From CAIYZT01 sp947461435 (lineage in GTDB: Bacteria; Pseudomonadota; Alphaproteobacteria; Rhodobacterales; Rhodobacteraceae): a stretch of DNA of 64,000 nucleotides. Of the stretch, positions 25,555 to 34,334 are shown piece by piece. The position numbers were made by a program, and so were the translations under genes. The stretch is taken from assembly GCA_965284435.1 (NCBI GenBank), contig OZ260083.1, positions 3,162,001-3,226,000 on the forward strand, given 5' to 3'. Within the stretch, counting starts at the first letter, position 1. Each line of letters begins with the position of its first letter. The notes below the pieces were generated by a model that did not search any database, was not told the origin of the DNA, and saw only the letters and a list, made by a program, of their open reading frames with translations.

Positions 25555-25933
25555 TGAAGTCCTTCCAGCCTAACCGATACTCTATCTCAATTCGAGAAGG
25601 TGAGCAAGCGCTGGCCGCAATTCGCGCACGCCAGAATAGAACAGCGTAAATCGCGCTTGCAATCCTTTTTCGGTAACATCGGAAAAAACGATAAGCGCTT
25701 TCCTATGATAAAGGCATTAACCGGCAGGTCAAAATTGAACTTCAGCGATATCACCGATCTTAGTTGCCAAATCTCCCATTGGTAAGGGTTGGCCGCCGTT
25801 TGGGTGCGACTGTTGTTCAAAAATGTTTTGTGATATTTAATCACCATAACGTGCCTGTAAGTCTAGATGCCACCTGTACAGCATTACTCAATGTTATATA
25901 CTCATAGTAATGAAGTATATGGAGACTGGGAAG
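25555..25933. other. AT-rich divergent intergenic region inside the island
   Basis: It separates the minus-strand 265-residue sulfotransferase from the plus-strand one. A minus-strand frame of 86 codons (25587-25847) exists but has a poor ribosome site and no family likeness, so it is not called. No hairpin or clear promoter could be placed. Confidence 0.4.
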
Positions 25934-26638
25934 ATGCCGTTGCTCTCGCCGGACACACCTTTTAATTTTATTCATGTCGGAAAATGTGGTGGTAGTACCG
26001 TTTTGTCTGAGCTTCGAGCGAAGGATTACCGTTTCGAATATTTTCATGTGCGACAGCCAGTAGTTAACCCTACGGGCCGATATATGATTTTAGTCCGCGA
26101 TCCGTTGGAGCGTTTTGTGTCCGCTTTTAACTGGAGAAAGCATCTATATATGGACGGAATGCTTACCTACGATAAGCAAAAAAATCAACTCATTGAATTG
26201 CGCCACCGTACGGAGCGGGAACTCTTCCTCCACTTCGATAATGCCAATGCACTCGCAGAGTGCCTTGGGAGCGAATTACGTCAGGGTATAAACGCAACCT
26301 CGTCTTTGATGAGGTTGATTGGCCACGTCTCAACGGGTTTCCAGTGGCATCTCGACTCTCTTCTGGACAATATCCGGCCAGACCAGATTGTCGCAGTGAT
26401 TTGTACAGAGCGCTTATCATCAGATTTTGAAAGACATATGGGTTTCTATCCCAGCTTGACACTCAACCGTCGCCAGGCGACGGATTCAACCCGGCTGTCA
26501 GAAGAAAGCCGTACAAATCTGGCTCACGAATTCAAGTCGGAGTTCATCATTTTGGAGAAACTGTCATCGTTTGCGACACTGGCAGGAGTTCCTATGTCCA
26601 TGAGATACGATCCAAAGTTTGGAGCTATTCCCAATTGA
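25934..26638 (+). CDS. Sulfotransferase family 2-like protein
   Basis: 234 residues from the ATG at 25934, which has GGAG nine bases upstream; ATGs at 25910 and 25919 would add up to eight residues. The P-loop reads FIHVGKCGGSTVLSEL, like the HIPKTGGTS loop of carbohydrate sulfotransferases, and the second motif is YMILVRDPLERFVSAFNWR. The protein probably sulfates an exported glycan. It is the only glycan gene on the plus strand in the island. AT-rich codon use supports transfer from another genome. Confidence 0.82.
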   Translation: MPLLSPDTPFNFIHVGKCGGSTVLSELRAKDYRFEYFHVRQPVVNPTGRYMILVRDPLERFVSAFNWRKHLYMDGMLTYDKQKNQLIELRHRTERELFLHFDNANALAECLGSELRQGINATSSLMRLIGHVSTGFQWHLDSLLDNIRPDQIVAVICTERLSSDFERHMGFYPSLTLNRRQATDSTRLSEESRTNLAHEFKSEFIILEKLSSFATLAGVPMSMRYDPKFGAIPN

Positions 26639-26736
26639 AAAATAGCCCTGTTTCCCATTCGCCAAACGGAATTTGACGACGCAGGAGAGGCCTTTCGTAT
26701 GTCTGCTTGGGAAACGAATGACATGCCCCGAGTTTC

Positions 26737-27225
26737 CTAGACACCTGCCTCTTTCAGTTTTTGTTGTCTGATTTCGAAGGCAACAGGCGATTGCATTGCG
26801 TTGTTCGGGTGCTTTCGCTTCGGGTTGCAGAACATCTCGATGTAGTCGAAGACGTCCTGCCTTGCTGCACCGCGGGTCAGGTACGTGCGGCGGCGAATGC
26901 GTTCACGCTTCATGAGTTGCAAGAAGCTTTCGGCGACCGCATTGCCAAGACAGGTTCCGCGGTGGTAAATACTGGCATTTAGATTGTGTTGGCTGAGGAA
27001 TAGCTGCCACTTGCGGCTAGTGACCTGCCTTCCTTAGTCTGAATGGATCATCACTTTTGCCTTGGGCTTTCGCCGCCAGACAGCCGCAAGCAAGGCCTGC
27101 AGCGCCAGGTCGGTTGTCATGCGGGGCTGGGCGGACCATCCGACCACACGCCGCAAGATGAGGTCGATGACCACAGACAGGTATGGCCAACCCTCGTGAG
27201 TCTTGATGTAGGTGATGTCTGTCGT
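26737..27225 (-). pseudogene. Decayed IS3-family transposase (OrfB C-terminal part)
   Basis: Read on the minus strand, the frame gives TDITYIKTHEGWPYLSVVID, MIHSD, KRERIRRRTYLTRGAARQDV and NPKRKHPNNAMQSPVAFE, a clear IS3 OrfB. It is broken: the 5' half is missing from about 27225, an in-frame TAA follows HSD (27036 region), and the NCHDN motif before the catalytic Glu reads TCLGN. It differs from the intact IS at 17756-18986 in sequence type, so it marks a separate insertion event. Confidence 0.88.
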
Positions 27226-27397
27226 GGGCGGCGATAAGTCGGCCAGCGATTACGGCTTCGGCAAAGCGGATGATGGCTTCAACGCCGACGACATCCAACT
27301 GGATGAAGAGAGCGAAGTCGCTGAGTTTGCACACGCAGTCTTGGCCCGCCTGTCCGATGCTGAGGGCGATGACCAAACAGGCTCTTCCGCTTTCTGA
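27226..27397 (+). pseudogene. Unidentified gene fragment next to the transposase remnant
   Basis: About 57 codons open to a TGA at 27397, giving an acidic C-terminal-looking peptide (ASDYGFGKADDGFNADDIQL, then EVAEFAHAVLARLSDAEG). No start with a ribosome site belongs to it; its only starts lie inside the transposase debris. It looks like the tail of a larger gene cut by the insertion. The parent family is not recognised. Confidence 0.3.
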
Positions 27398-27429
27398 TCT
27401 ACCAACCGAAATAACCCGAGGAGCGAGCC

Positions 27430-27726
27430 CTATTCGTGCTCACCGTCGATCCGGCGCGATGCAAATCGTGCAAACATTTGGGGTTTAACTGCGGCTGTCG
27501 AGTAGGTTGCAACGGTGATCGCGGCCGCTGCGATTAGGACAGCATGGCCTAAGACACTTATACCAAACACGGTGTAACTGCCGGTAGCGACTGAAAAAAC
27601 CGTCGCCCACATCAAGGCTAATGCTTGCAAAACATAGTGCCGCGTCGCAACGTCAGGGATGTGCCGAAGAGGACTGGTTTCATGACTGAACACAAAGTTC
27701 CAAATGTCATAAACGAAAGTTTTCAC
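27430..27726 (-). CDS. Small two-helix membrane protein, hypothetical
   Basis: 98 residues starting at a GTG (MKTFVYDIWNFVFSHETSPL) with GGTAGAG upstream. Two hydrophobic segments are visible (YVLQALALMWATVFSVATGS and TVFGISVLGHAVLIAAAAIT), and the C-terminus is charged (RRIDGEHE). It resembles small uncharacterised membrane proteins of marine Rhodobacterales, but no function is known. The reading frame looks intact despite sitting in a zone of IS debris near the island's far end. Confidence 0.6.
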   Translation of the reverse strand: MKTFVYDIWNFVFSHETSPLRHIPDVATRHYVLQALALMWATVFSVATGSYTVFGISVLGHAVLIAAAAITVATYSTAAVKPQMFARFASRRIDGEHE

Positions 27727-28258
27727 TGAGACTCTACCTGCTATTGGGGCTTATTTGCGTTGATGGGTTTCTTGAGCCCGCAAACTTACCTCAAGGCTTG
27801 TGTAGCTAGCGCACGGTGGAGCAAATTCAATGGCTTACCCAAAATCTACGTTTCTCGTGAGAGCCTCCACGAACAGGTCCTGCCGCTTGACAAAACCAAG
27901 GCAAAGGCCGTGCAACAGCGGGTCGTCGGGACGCTGCTGATCGCCATCTGCAAGAAAATGACCGGGCTCCAGCGTTTAACGGCTCCCCGCTTGCAGGCCA
28001 CACCACCCCGATAGGTGTCCACCGAGGTCTTGAGAGCGAAAACCGAACATTGTTTCGATGCCACACTCGGGTGCTACACCACGCTTGCAGACATCTCGAA
28101 ATTATGCAATAAAATCAATGCTAACCAGAGAAACTCATCGAATTCAATCCTCTTTTGCAGCACCATTTATTCCCAAGTCCGCGCTGAATTGGCCCGCTTT
28201 TGCGCTGGCACTCTACCGCGCTTTCGGTAACCTGCGCGCGCAGCAACCGGAGCCTAAG
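27727..28258. other. Distal end of the island, with attachment repeat and no supported gene
   Basis: A plus-strand frame of 84 codons (27760-28014) and minus-strand frames over the same bases exist, but none has a family likeness or ribosome site; they may be gene debris. The attachment repeat lies at 28143-28170. The promoter of the TetR gene should lie in 28171-28258. Confidence 0.5.
28143..28170 (+). repeat. Island attachment repeat, distal side (attR)
   Basis: 28 bases beginning TTCAATCCTCTTTTGC and ending CACCATTTAT, identical to 16066-16093 except for one C-to-T change. Only the tRNA 3' end is repeated, with no tRNA 5' half beside it. Confidence 0.88.
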
Positions 28259-28921
28259 ATGGCCATATCCGCCGATCTCGGCACAGCAGACATGGCGCGG
28301 CGCAAACTGCCCCGGGATGCGCGGCGTGTGCAGTTGATCGAGGCGACGATCCGCGTTCTGGCCAGCCAGGGCTATGCCCGCTCCACTCTCAGCGACGTGG
28401 CCCGCGCGGCGGGCTTGTCGCACGGTTTGGTGAACTTTCATTTCCTCAGCAAAGAAAACCTGCTGCTGGAAACCCTTCTGTATCTGGCCGAAGAATATCG
28501 TCAGAATTGGACGGTGGCGCTATCCTTGGCCGGTCCGGACCCCGCCGATCAGATCGGCGCGCTGCTTGGCGCAGATTTCAACCCGCATATTTGCACCGCA
28601 GACCGTTTGTCCGCCTGGTGCAGTTTTTGGGGCGAGGCGCAAAGTCGGCCGCTCTATCAACAGCGGTGCGGCGCAAACGATGCGGCCTACAACACTCTTT
28701 TTGAAGGGCTTTGCGCCCAAATGATCAGCCATCACGGCTATCATGGCAACCCCGCCCGCATTGCACGAACCCTGCGCGCGGCGGTCGAGGGCGTTTGGTT
28801 GGACATGATGACCACCCCCCCACCCTATGGCCGTACTGAGGCTTTGGCCACCGTGATGACCTGCGCCGCCGCCTTCTTTCCGCGGCACTTTGACGAAACG
28901 GGCAGAAGGACAACAGCATGA
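28259..28921 (+). CDS. TetR-family transcriptional regulator (BetI-like)
   Basis: 220 residues. The N-terminal HTH is clear (RVQLIEATIRVLASQGYARS, then TLSDVARAAGLSHGLVNFHF), followed by a helical ligand domain that includes WCSFWGEAQSRPLYQQRC, reminiscent of BetI-type regulators. The ATG at 28259 has GGAG a short distance upstream; a longer frame runs back across the attachment repeat and is not credible. Its stop overlaps the ATG of the nitrilase gene, so it most likely controls that operon. Confidence 0.9.
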   Translation: MAISADLGTADMARRKLPRDARRVQLIEATIRVLASQGYARSTLSDVARAAGLSHGLVNFHFLSKENLLLETLLYLAEEYRQNWTVALSLAGPDPADQIGALLGADFNPHICTADRLSAWCSFWGEAQSRPLYQQRCGANDAAYNTLFEGLCAQMISHHGYHGNPARIARTLRAAVEGVWLDMMTTPPPYGRTEALATVMTCAAAFFPRHFDETGRRTTA

Positions 28922-29673
28922 GATTGGCACTTTGGCAGGGACCCTCGCCCGCCGGAAATCTTGAGACGGCCCTTGAAACACTGATGCGCGCCCTAAACGC
29001 CGCAGGTGCAATGGGCGCAGACGTGTTGGTCGCCCCCGAGATTTATTTTCCCGGCTACAACCAGCCCACTGTCGCCGCCCAAGCGCTGACGCAAGACAGC
29101 TCTGCCATCGGCGCGCTGCGCCGTGCCGCCCAGACCGCTGGCTGCGCCTTGGTTGTCGGATATGCCGAACGGGTTGCCGGAACGGTTTTCAATTCGGCCC
29201 TCGCCATCGGCGCAGACGGCGCCCTCTTGGCCAATTACCGCAAGATTCAACTCTACGGCCCGCGCGAAGCGGCGCTGTATGTGCCCGGCGATACCTATGT
29301 CACCTTTACCCTCGGATCGGTGAAAGCCGCGATCCTGATCTGCTATGATGTCGAATTTGCGCCCCATGTCAAAGCCTTGGCCGATCAAGGAACGCAGGTG
29401 ATCTTGGTGCCAACGGCCAATATGATGCCCTTTACCCATGTCGTGCGCCATACGGTTCCGGCAATGGCGGCCAATCACGGGGTCAGCATCGTTTATGCCA
29501 ATTATTGCGGGGTCGAGGGTGATTTGACCTATGTGGGCGGCAGCCTGATCGCCGGGCCGCATGGCGAGGTTCTGGCCCAGGCGGGAGAGGGCCCTGCCCT
29601 GCTGATGGCCGATCTGCCGGCCCGCGATGCGTATCGCCTGTCCACCCAAGCCTCCGATCTGCGCCAGATCTGA
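28918..29673 (+). CDS. Carbon-nitrogen hydrolase (nitrilase superfamily)
   Basis: 251 residues with the catalytic triad in place: Glu41 (VAPEIYFPGYN), Lys109 (NYRKIQLYG) and Cys142 (AILICYDVEF). Length and motifs fit the amidase or N-carbamoyl-amine hydrolase branches of the superfamily; the motif types do not decide between them. It is translationally coupled to the TetR gene (ATGA overlap), so its substrate may be the inducer of that regulator. Cytoplasmic. Confidence 0.9.
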   Translation: MRLALWQGPSPAGNLETALETLMRALNAAGAMGADVLVAPEIYFPGYNQPTVAAQALTQDSSAIGALRRAAQTAGCALVVGYAERVAGTVFNSALAIGADGALLANYRKIQLYGPREAALYVPGDTYVTFTLGSVKAAILICYDVEFAPHVKALADQGTQVILVPTANMMPFTHVVRHTVPAMAANHGVSIVYANYCGVEGDLTYVGGSLIAGPHGEVLAQAGEGPALLMADLPARDAYRLSTQASDLRQI

Positions 29674-29682
29674 CACCGTGCC

Positions 29683-30672
29683 TTACGTCTGATAGCCCGG
29701 CCCCCGCGCCCAGCGCGCCGCATCTTCAATCATCTTGGGCATGGTGGAATGCTGCGGCTCCCAGCCCAGTTCGCTGCGGGCCCGGGCAGAACCCGACACC
29801 AACGAGGCCGCATCCCCAACCCGCCGTGGCCCCATCACAATGGGAACCTCGCGGTTGGTGACCAGACGGGCCGCATCCAGCACCTCCCGCACCGTGAACC
29901 CCGTCCCTGACCCCAGATTGAAGGCGCGGCTGCCTTTGCCCTCCAAAAGCCAGCGCAGCCCCGCCACATGGGCCTGAACCAGATCGCTGACATGCACATA
30001 GTCACGCACGCAGGTGCCATCGCGCGTCGGATAATCCGATCCGTGCAGCGTCAGGGCACCGCGCCGACCGTCGACGGCATCCAGCATCAGCGGAATAAGA
30101 TGGGTCTCGGGCCGGTGCTGTTCGCCCACCTCCCCTTCGGGGTCTGCGCCCGCCACGTTGAAATAGCGAAAGATCACATGGTTCAGGGCGTGGCTTGCGC
30201 CGAAATTGGCCAACATCTCTTCAATGGCGCGTTTGGACGCCCCATAGGCGTTGATTGGCCGCTGCGGCGTGTCTTCGGTCAACTCCACCCCGTCCTGATC
30301 GCCGTAAGTCGCACAGGTGGATGAAAAGACTACGTTCTGGCATCCCGCCGCCACGGCCGCCTCAAACAGGTTCAAAGCGCCGCCCAGATTGACCCGCCAA
30401 TACCGCCCGGGGTCTGCCATGCTGTCTCCGACCAGCGACAGGGCCGCGAAATGCATGACCGCAATCGGCCGAAAGCTGGAAAAGGCCGCATCGATCTGGG
30501 CACGGTCCATCAGATCGCCCTTGACCAAAGGCCCGAATTTCACCGCCTCGGCCCACCCGGTCGACAGGTTGTCAAAGGCAACGGGCGTGAAACCAGCCCG
30601 CGCAAGCGCCTTGCAGGCATGGGCCCCAATATATCCCGCACCGCCCGTCACCAGCACATGACCCACCATCAT
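29683..30672 (-). CDS. galE: UDP-glucose 4-epimerase
   Basis: 329 residues of the extended SDR family: the dinucleotide motif GGAGYIGAH at the N-terminus, catalytic Ser/Thr region FSSTCATYGD, and YGASKRAIEE carrying the Tyr-x3-Lys pair. It interconverts UDP-glucose and UDP-galactose and would supply UDP-Gal for the polysaccharides made by the neighbouring transferases. Two ATGs (30672, 30669) are possible. It converges on the nitrilase gene with a 9-base gap. Confidence 0.93.
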   Translation of the reverse strand: MMVGHVLVTGGAGYIGAHACKALARAGFTPVAFDNLSTGWAEAVKFGPLVKGDLMDRAQIDAAFSSFRPIAVMHFAALSLVGDSMADPGRYWRVNLGGALNLFEAAVAAGCQNVVFSSTCATYGDQDGVELTEDTPQRPINAYGASKRAIEEMLANFGASHALNHVIFRYFNVAGADPEGEVGEQHRPETHLIPLMLDAVDGRRGALTLHGSDYPTRDGTCVRDYVHVSDLVQAHVAGLRWLLEGKGSRAFNLGSGTGFTVREVLDAARLVTNREVPIVMGPRRVGDAASLVSGSARARSELGWEPQHSTMPKMIEDAARWARGPGYQT

Positions 30673-30727
30673 TCACCCTCCACATCCCACAGCCTTCCTG
30701 CCTTGAAGGCGCGCGCGGATCAAGCCA

Positions 30728-32362
30728 TCAGAAAATGAAATCCGCATCCGTAAACGCCCCCGCCGAAAGCGGCGCGCCGTTTGAACTGTTGACCACCAGA
30801 ACATGGCCGCCAAAACTGATCTGCGCGCCCGTTGCGGTCTGGGCCACCGTCAGATCCGACGCCGCGTAAATGCGCCCCCATTCCGACAGGTCAATTCGGT
30901 CGGTCCCGTTTTCAAAATCTGCAATCGTATCGGTTGATGTATCGGCGCACAGAACGAAAACATCCGCGCCCGCCCCGCCCACCAAACGATCCGCGCCCGC
31001 GCCATCGTGCAAAAAGTCATCGCCTCCCCCGCCCGACAGGGTATCGGCGCTGCTGCGCCCCATCAGCCGGTCATCCATCCCGCTTCCACTTGTCTGGTTG
31101 CCAGTGGCCACAATCAAACTGCCCAACTGACTGAAATCAGATTGAAAAACCTGCACTCTGGTCGCGCTTTCCTCGGTCACGAAAATCGACACCACATCCC
31201 CGTTCACCGCCGCGTCGATCGAGGCGATGTTGCCCATCCCCTGTCCGGTTTCAAAGGCGGCAGAACTGACCAGACCCAAGGTTCCGCCGGGGAGGATCTC
31301 GTAGATTGTCAGGCCTGCATCTGCGCCCCCGGCCACCACAAAAACGCGGCCCCCAACCTCGAACACATCCAAGGCAGATGCGCCCTTGATCCGCGAACTG
31401 TGGTCATCCACCACATGATCGGTTTCAAACAGACAGCCCATGTCATTGACCCGCACGACAGACAGCGAGCTTGAGGTCACCGAGGCGATGATCGCAAAGG
31501 TTTGCCCGCCAACCTGCGCCGTTTGCAGGGCCGCCGCCCCCGCAATCGCCAATCCGTCAATATTCCCAAGACTGTCGTTCAACTCCGCCTGTCCTTGGGG
31601 CGTGACAGTATAGCAGGTCAACCCCGCCTCCCCCGCAGATATGGTCAGCAGATAGGCCTGCCCGCCCAGCAAGACCGACGCCGAATCCGCCACATCCTTG
31701 ACATAGGATTTGCCCGTGTCCGGAATCGTCGCGGTCAGGGTCAAAAAACCATTCGCCCCGATCGCGAAAATCTGAAAGCCTGCAATATCCTTGCGCGACA
31801 GGGCTGTCAGATCTCCAAAGGAATCTGGCACCACGGTAAAGGTCTGGACCTTGGTCAGCGACCCGATGGAAGTGGATACCAACTGCGCCGTACCCGGCGT
31901 GCCCGACGCGTTGATAACACTCATGCTCAGGGCGGAACTGGCCCCAAACAGGAACAGCCTTTGTTGTGTGCCGTCGACCTGCAGGGCCATTCCATCGCTG
32001 GCCTGAACCATCGACCAGTCGTCGGTCATCGGCGGACTTTGGGGCACATAATACCCCGTTCCCGGATCGCTGACCGTCCCCAAGTCAATCGTCCGGGGCC
32101 GATTGGTCGCCGCTTCGCACAAGATCAGATCAGCCGAGCCGTTCGAGACGATCAGGGCCACCCCATCTGAAATCTGGGCAACACCCAACTGGGCGGCCGT
32201 ATAGGTCGCCGATAACACAGGGTCCACACCGCACCTCTTTTGCATTTCGCGTGCAAGAAGGGTGACGGTCGCACCCGCCGCCGGTGCGGTCCGCAGGCGG
32301 CAAGACTGTGAACAATACGTAAAGTATCCTTCAAAAACCGAATAAAGACCCGCCCCTGCCAC
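30728..32362 (-). CDS. Secreted RTX calcium-binding protein with propeller-like N-terminal part
   Basis: 544 residues. The first about 430 residues show repeating short beta-strand units (QLVSTSIGSLTKVQTFTVV, FEVGGRVFVVAGGADAGLTI) suggesting a beta-propeller. RTX nonapeptides follow near residues 440-480 (SADTLSGGGGDDFL, AGADRLVGGAGADVFVL). The end TDADFIF and the RTX block suit type I secretion. The start is uncertain: GTG at 32362 is used; an ATG at 32245 is the alternative. It is divergent from a second RTX gene. Function beyond Ca-binding secretion is not known. Confidence 0.78.
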   Translation of the reverse strand: MAGAGLYSVFEGYFTYCSQSCRLRTAPAAGATVTLLAREMQKRCGVDPVLSATYTAAQLGVAQISDGVALIVSNGSADLILCEAATNRPRTIDLGTVSDPGTGYYVPQSPPMTDDWSMVQASDGMALQVDGTQQRLFLFGASSALSMSVINASGTPGTAQLVSTSIGSLTKVQTFTVVPDSFGDLTALSRKDIAGFQIFAIGANGFLTLTATIPDTGKSYVKDVADSASVLLGGQAYLLTISAGEAGLTCYTVTPQGQAELNDSLGNIDGLAIAGAAALQTAQVGGQTFAIIASVTSSSLSVVRVNDMGCLFETDHVVDDHSSRIKGASALDVFEVGGRVFVVAGGADAGLTIYEILPGGTLGLVSSAAFETGQGMGNIASIDAAVNGDVVSIFVTEESATRVQVFQSDFSQLGSLIVATGNQTSGSGMDDRLMGRSSADTLSGGGGDDFLHDGAGADRLVGGAGADVFVLCADTSTDTIADFENGTDRIDLSEWGRIYAASDLTVAQTATGAQISFGGHVLVVNSSNGAPLSAGAFTDADFIF

Positions 32363-32405
32363 GGCATTCCCGCCAATGACGCGGCGCGCCTTAGCCTGCC
32401 ATTAA

Positions 32406-32427
32406 GGTCAAATCCCTATCCTTGACC
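32406..32427. promoter_or_regulatory. Inverted repeat between the two divergent RTX genes
   Basis: GGTCAA at 32406-32411 and TTGACC at 32422-32427 form a 6-bp dyad with a 10-base spacer, inside the 85-base divergent region. Placement suits a shared operator for both RTX genes. TTGACC could also act as a -35 element. Confidence 0.4.
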
Positions 32428-32447
32428 GCATCCATGAGGGGCGAAAG

Positions 32448-34334
32448 ATGGGCGAAATCACGGGCGATGGAACGGCCGTCACCGGTCTTGGCGGCCCGAT
32501 GGGATATGGGGAAACCGCCCTGCCCCGGGGCGACGACGGCTTTGTTCAAGTCGATGTTTCGGCGGTGTTCGAACAGGGATTCGTGATCGACGATGTCACC
32601 TATGGCGGCGACGATCTGTATATTTCGACCGACGGTTTTGTCACTTTTGGCACCGGCGTCTCGGCGATGCCGACGGATCCCTCCAGCCTGACCATGCCGT
32701 TCATCGCCCCCTTCATGGCCGACATCGACACGCGTTTGGATGCGGAAGGCGCAGAAAGCGGCCAAATCTGGCTGGATGTCGACACCGTTCAGGATTGCGT
32801 GACCATCACCTGGGACGATGTCGGCTTTTACCGTCGCGACGCGGCCACGACCAATACCTTTCAACTTCAACTCTTCGACCGCGGACAGGGCGCGATGGAT
32901 GTGGTGTTTCGCTACGATTCCATCGAATGGACCGCGGGCGATCTTGAAGGCGGCAGCAATGGCTTGGGGGGCACGCCCGCCACCATCGGCTATCGGATGG
33001 ATGCGTCCGGCGCTGTGATCTATATCGACCCTTCTGGCAATCAGGCCGGGCTTTTGGCGCTGCCCACGACCAACGGCAACACCGGTGTGGTGGGCCTGTT
33101 TGTGTTTCGGCTGGGCGGCAGCGCTCTGCCCATAACCGGAAGCACGGGGGCCGATACCATTTTCGGCACGGCCGGCGACGATACCTTGCAGGGCCTTGGC
33201 GGCAGCGATGCCCTGATGGGCTCGGCAGGCCGCGACGAAATGAATGGTGGCGGCGGGCAGGATCAGGCGAACTACAGCGGCGCGTCGCAAGGAATCGTGA
33301 TCGACCTGACGACACCTTCCTTGAACACGGGTTGGGCTGCAGGTGACAGCTTTGTGTCGGTGGAATCCCTCGTGGCCACGGCGCAAGGCGATGAACTTTA
33401 TGGCGACGGGGCCAACAACGCGTTCGATGCCTTGGGCGGCATCGATTTTCTGGATGGCATGGGCGGAAACGATACCCTGCTGGGCGGCCAAGGCGATGAT
33501 ACGGTCCTTGGAAACACCGGGGATGACCTACTTCAAGGCAGTTCAGGTCAAGACAAGGGGCGCGGCGGCGACGGTCAGGATACACTGGAAGGCGGGACAG
33601 GCAATGACAGCCTTTTGGGCGAAGGCGGCCAAGACTGGATCGAAGGGGGGGACAATAACGACACCCTTCTTGGCGGCAGCGCAGAGGACACGCTGAAAGG
33701 GGGCCTGGGGCGCGACAGCCTTAGCGGACAAGACGCATCGGACTCGCTCGATGGGGGGGGCGACGCCGACACGATCCTTGGGGGCGGAGGTATCGATTGG
33801 TTGTACGGCGCGGACGGCGATGACAGCCTGCGCGGAAATGGTGGAAACGACGTTCTTTATGCGGGCGCGGGCAACGATATTCTCAGCGGCGACGGCGGCG
33901 ATGATTCCTTGTCCGGCGCAGATGGCGCCGACACGCTTTTTGGCAAAGGGGGCAACGACACACTGGGGGGCGGAATCGGCGCCGACAGCCTGAAGGGCGA
34001 CGGCGGGAATGATCTTCTTTGGGGGGCGGAAGGCAATGATACGCTGACGGGCGGGTCAGGCTTGGATCTTTTTCAACACAGCGGCGCCACAAGCGACGGA
34101 ACAGACTGGATCACCGACTATAACCCGAACTCGGGGGACACGTTGATCTTCACCCCCAGCGGGGCCGATGCCAGCGACTTTACAGTCACCTACCAAAACA
34201 GCGGCGGCAGCAGCGCAGATGACGCCTTTGTAACCTATGTTCCCACGGGTCAGATCTTGTGGATATTGCAAGATTCCGAAGGGTTGACCGACATTTTCAT
34301 TCAGTCCGGATCCAACAGCTTCAACCTTTTATAG
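32448..34334 (+). CDS. Secreted RTX protein with nidogen-like (NIDO) N-terminal domain
   Basis: 628 residues. The first about 200 residues match a NIDO-type module (DDLYISTDGFVTFGTG; MPFIAPFMADIDTR; VVFRYDSIEWTAGDLEGG). From about 230 to 545 there is a long series of GGxGxDxLx calcium-binding nonapeptides (AGDDTLQGLGGSDALMG). The final 80 residues form a C-terminal region typical of type I export. It is probably exported and Ca-folded outside the cell as an adhesin or matrix protein; no T1SS genes are here. GAGGGG lies before the ATG. The 3' end overlaps the convergent kpsT-type gene by 34 bases. Confidence 0.85.
   Translation: MGEITGDGTAVTGLGGPMGYGETALPRGDDGFVQVDVSAVFEQGFVIDDVTYGGDDLYISTDGFVTFGTGVSAMPTDPSSLTMPFIAPFMADIDTRLDAEGAESGQIWLDVDTVQDCVTITWDDVGFYRRDAATTNTFQLQLFDRGQGAMDVVFRYDSIEWTAGDLEGGSNGLGGTPATIGYRMDASGAVIYIDPSGNQAGLLALPTTNGNTGVVGLFVFRLGGSALPITGSTGADTIFGTAGDDTLQGLGGSDALMGSAGRDEMNGGGGQDQANYSGASQGIVIDLTTPSLNTGWAAGDSFVSVESLVATAQGDELYGDGANNAFDALGGIDFLDGMGGNDTLLGGQGDDTVLGNTGDDLLQGSSGQDKGRGGDGQDTLEGGTGNDSLLGEGGQDWIEGGDNNDTLLGGSAEDTLKGGLGRDSLSGQDASDSLDGGGDADTILGGGGIDWLYGADGDDSLRGNGGNDVLYAGAGNDILSGDGGDDSLSGADGADTLFGKGGNDTLGGGIGADSLKGDGGNDLLWGAEGNDTLTGGSGLDLFQHSGATSDGTDWITDYNPNSGDTLIFTPSGADASDFTVTYQNSGGSSADDAFVTYVPTGQILWILQDSEGLTDIFIQSGSNSFNLL

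Noticed and set aside
25587..25847. An 86-codon minus-strand frame in the AT-rich divergent gap
   Set aside because: No ribosome site and no recognisable motif.
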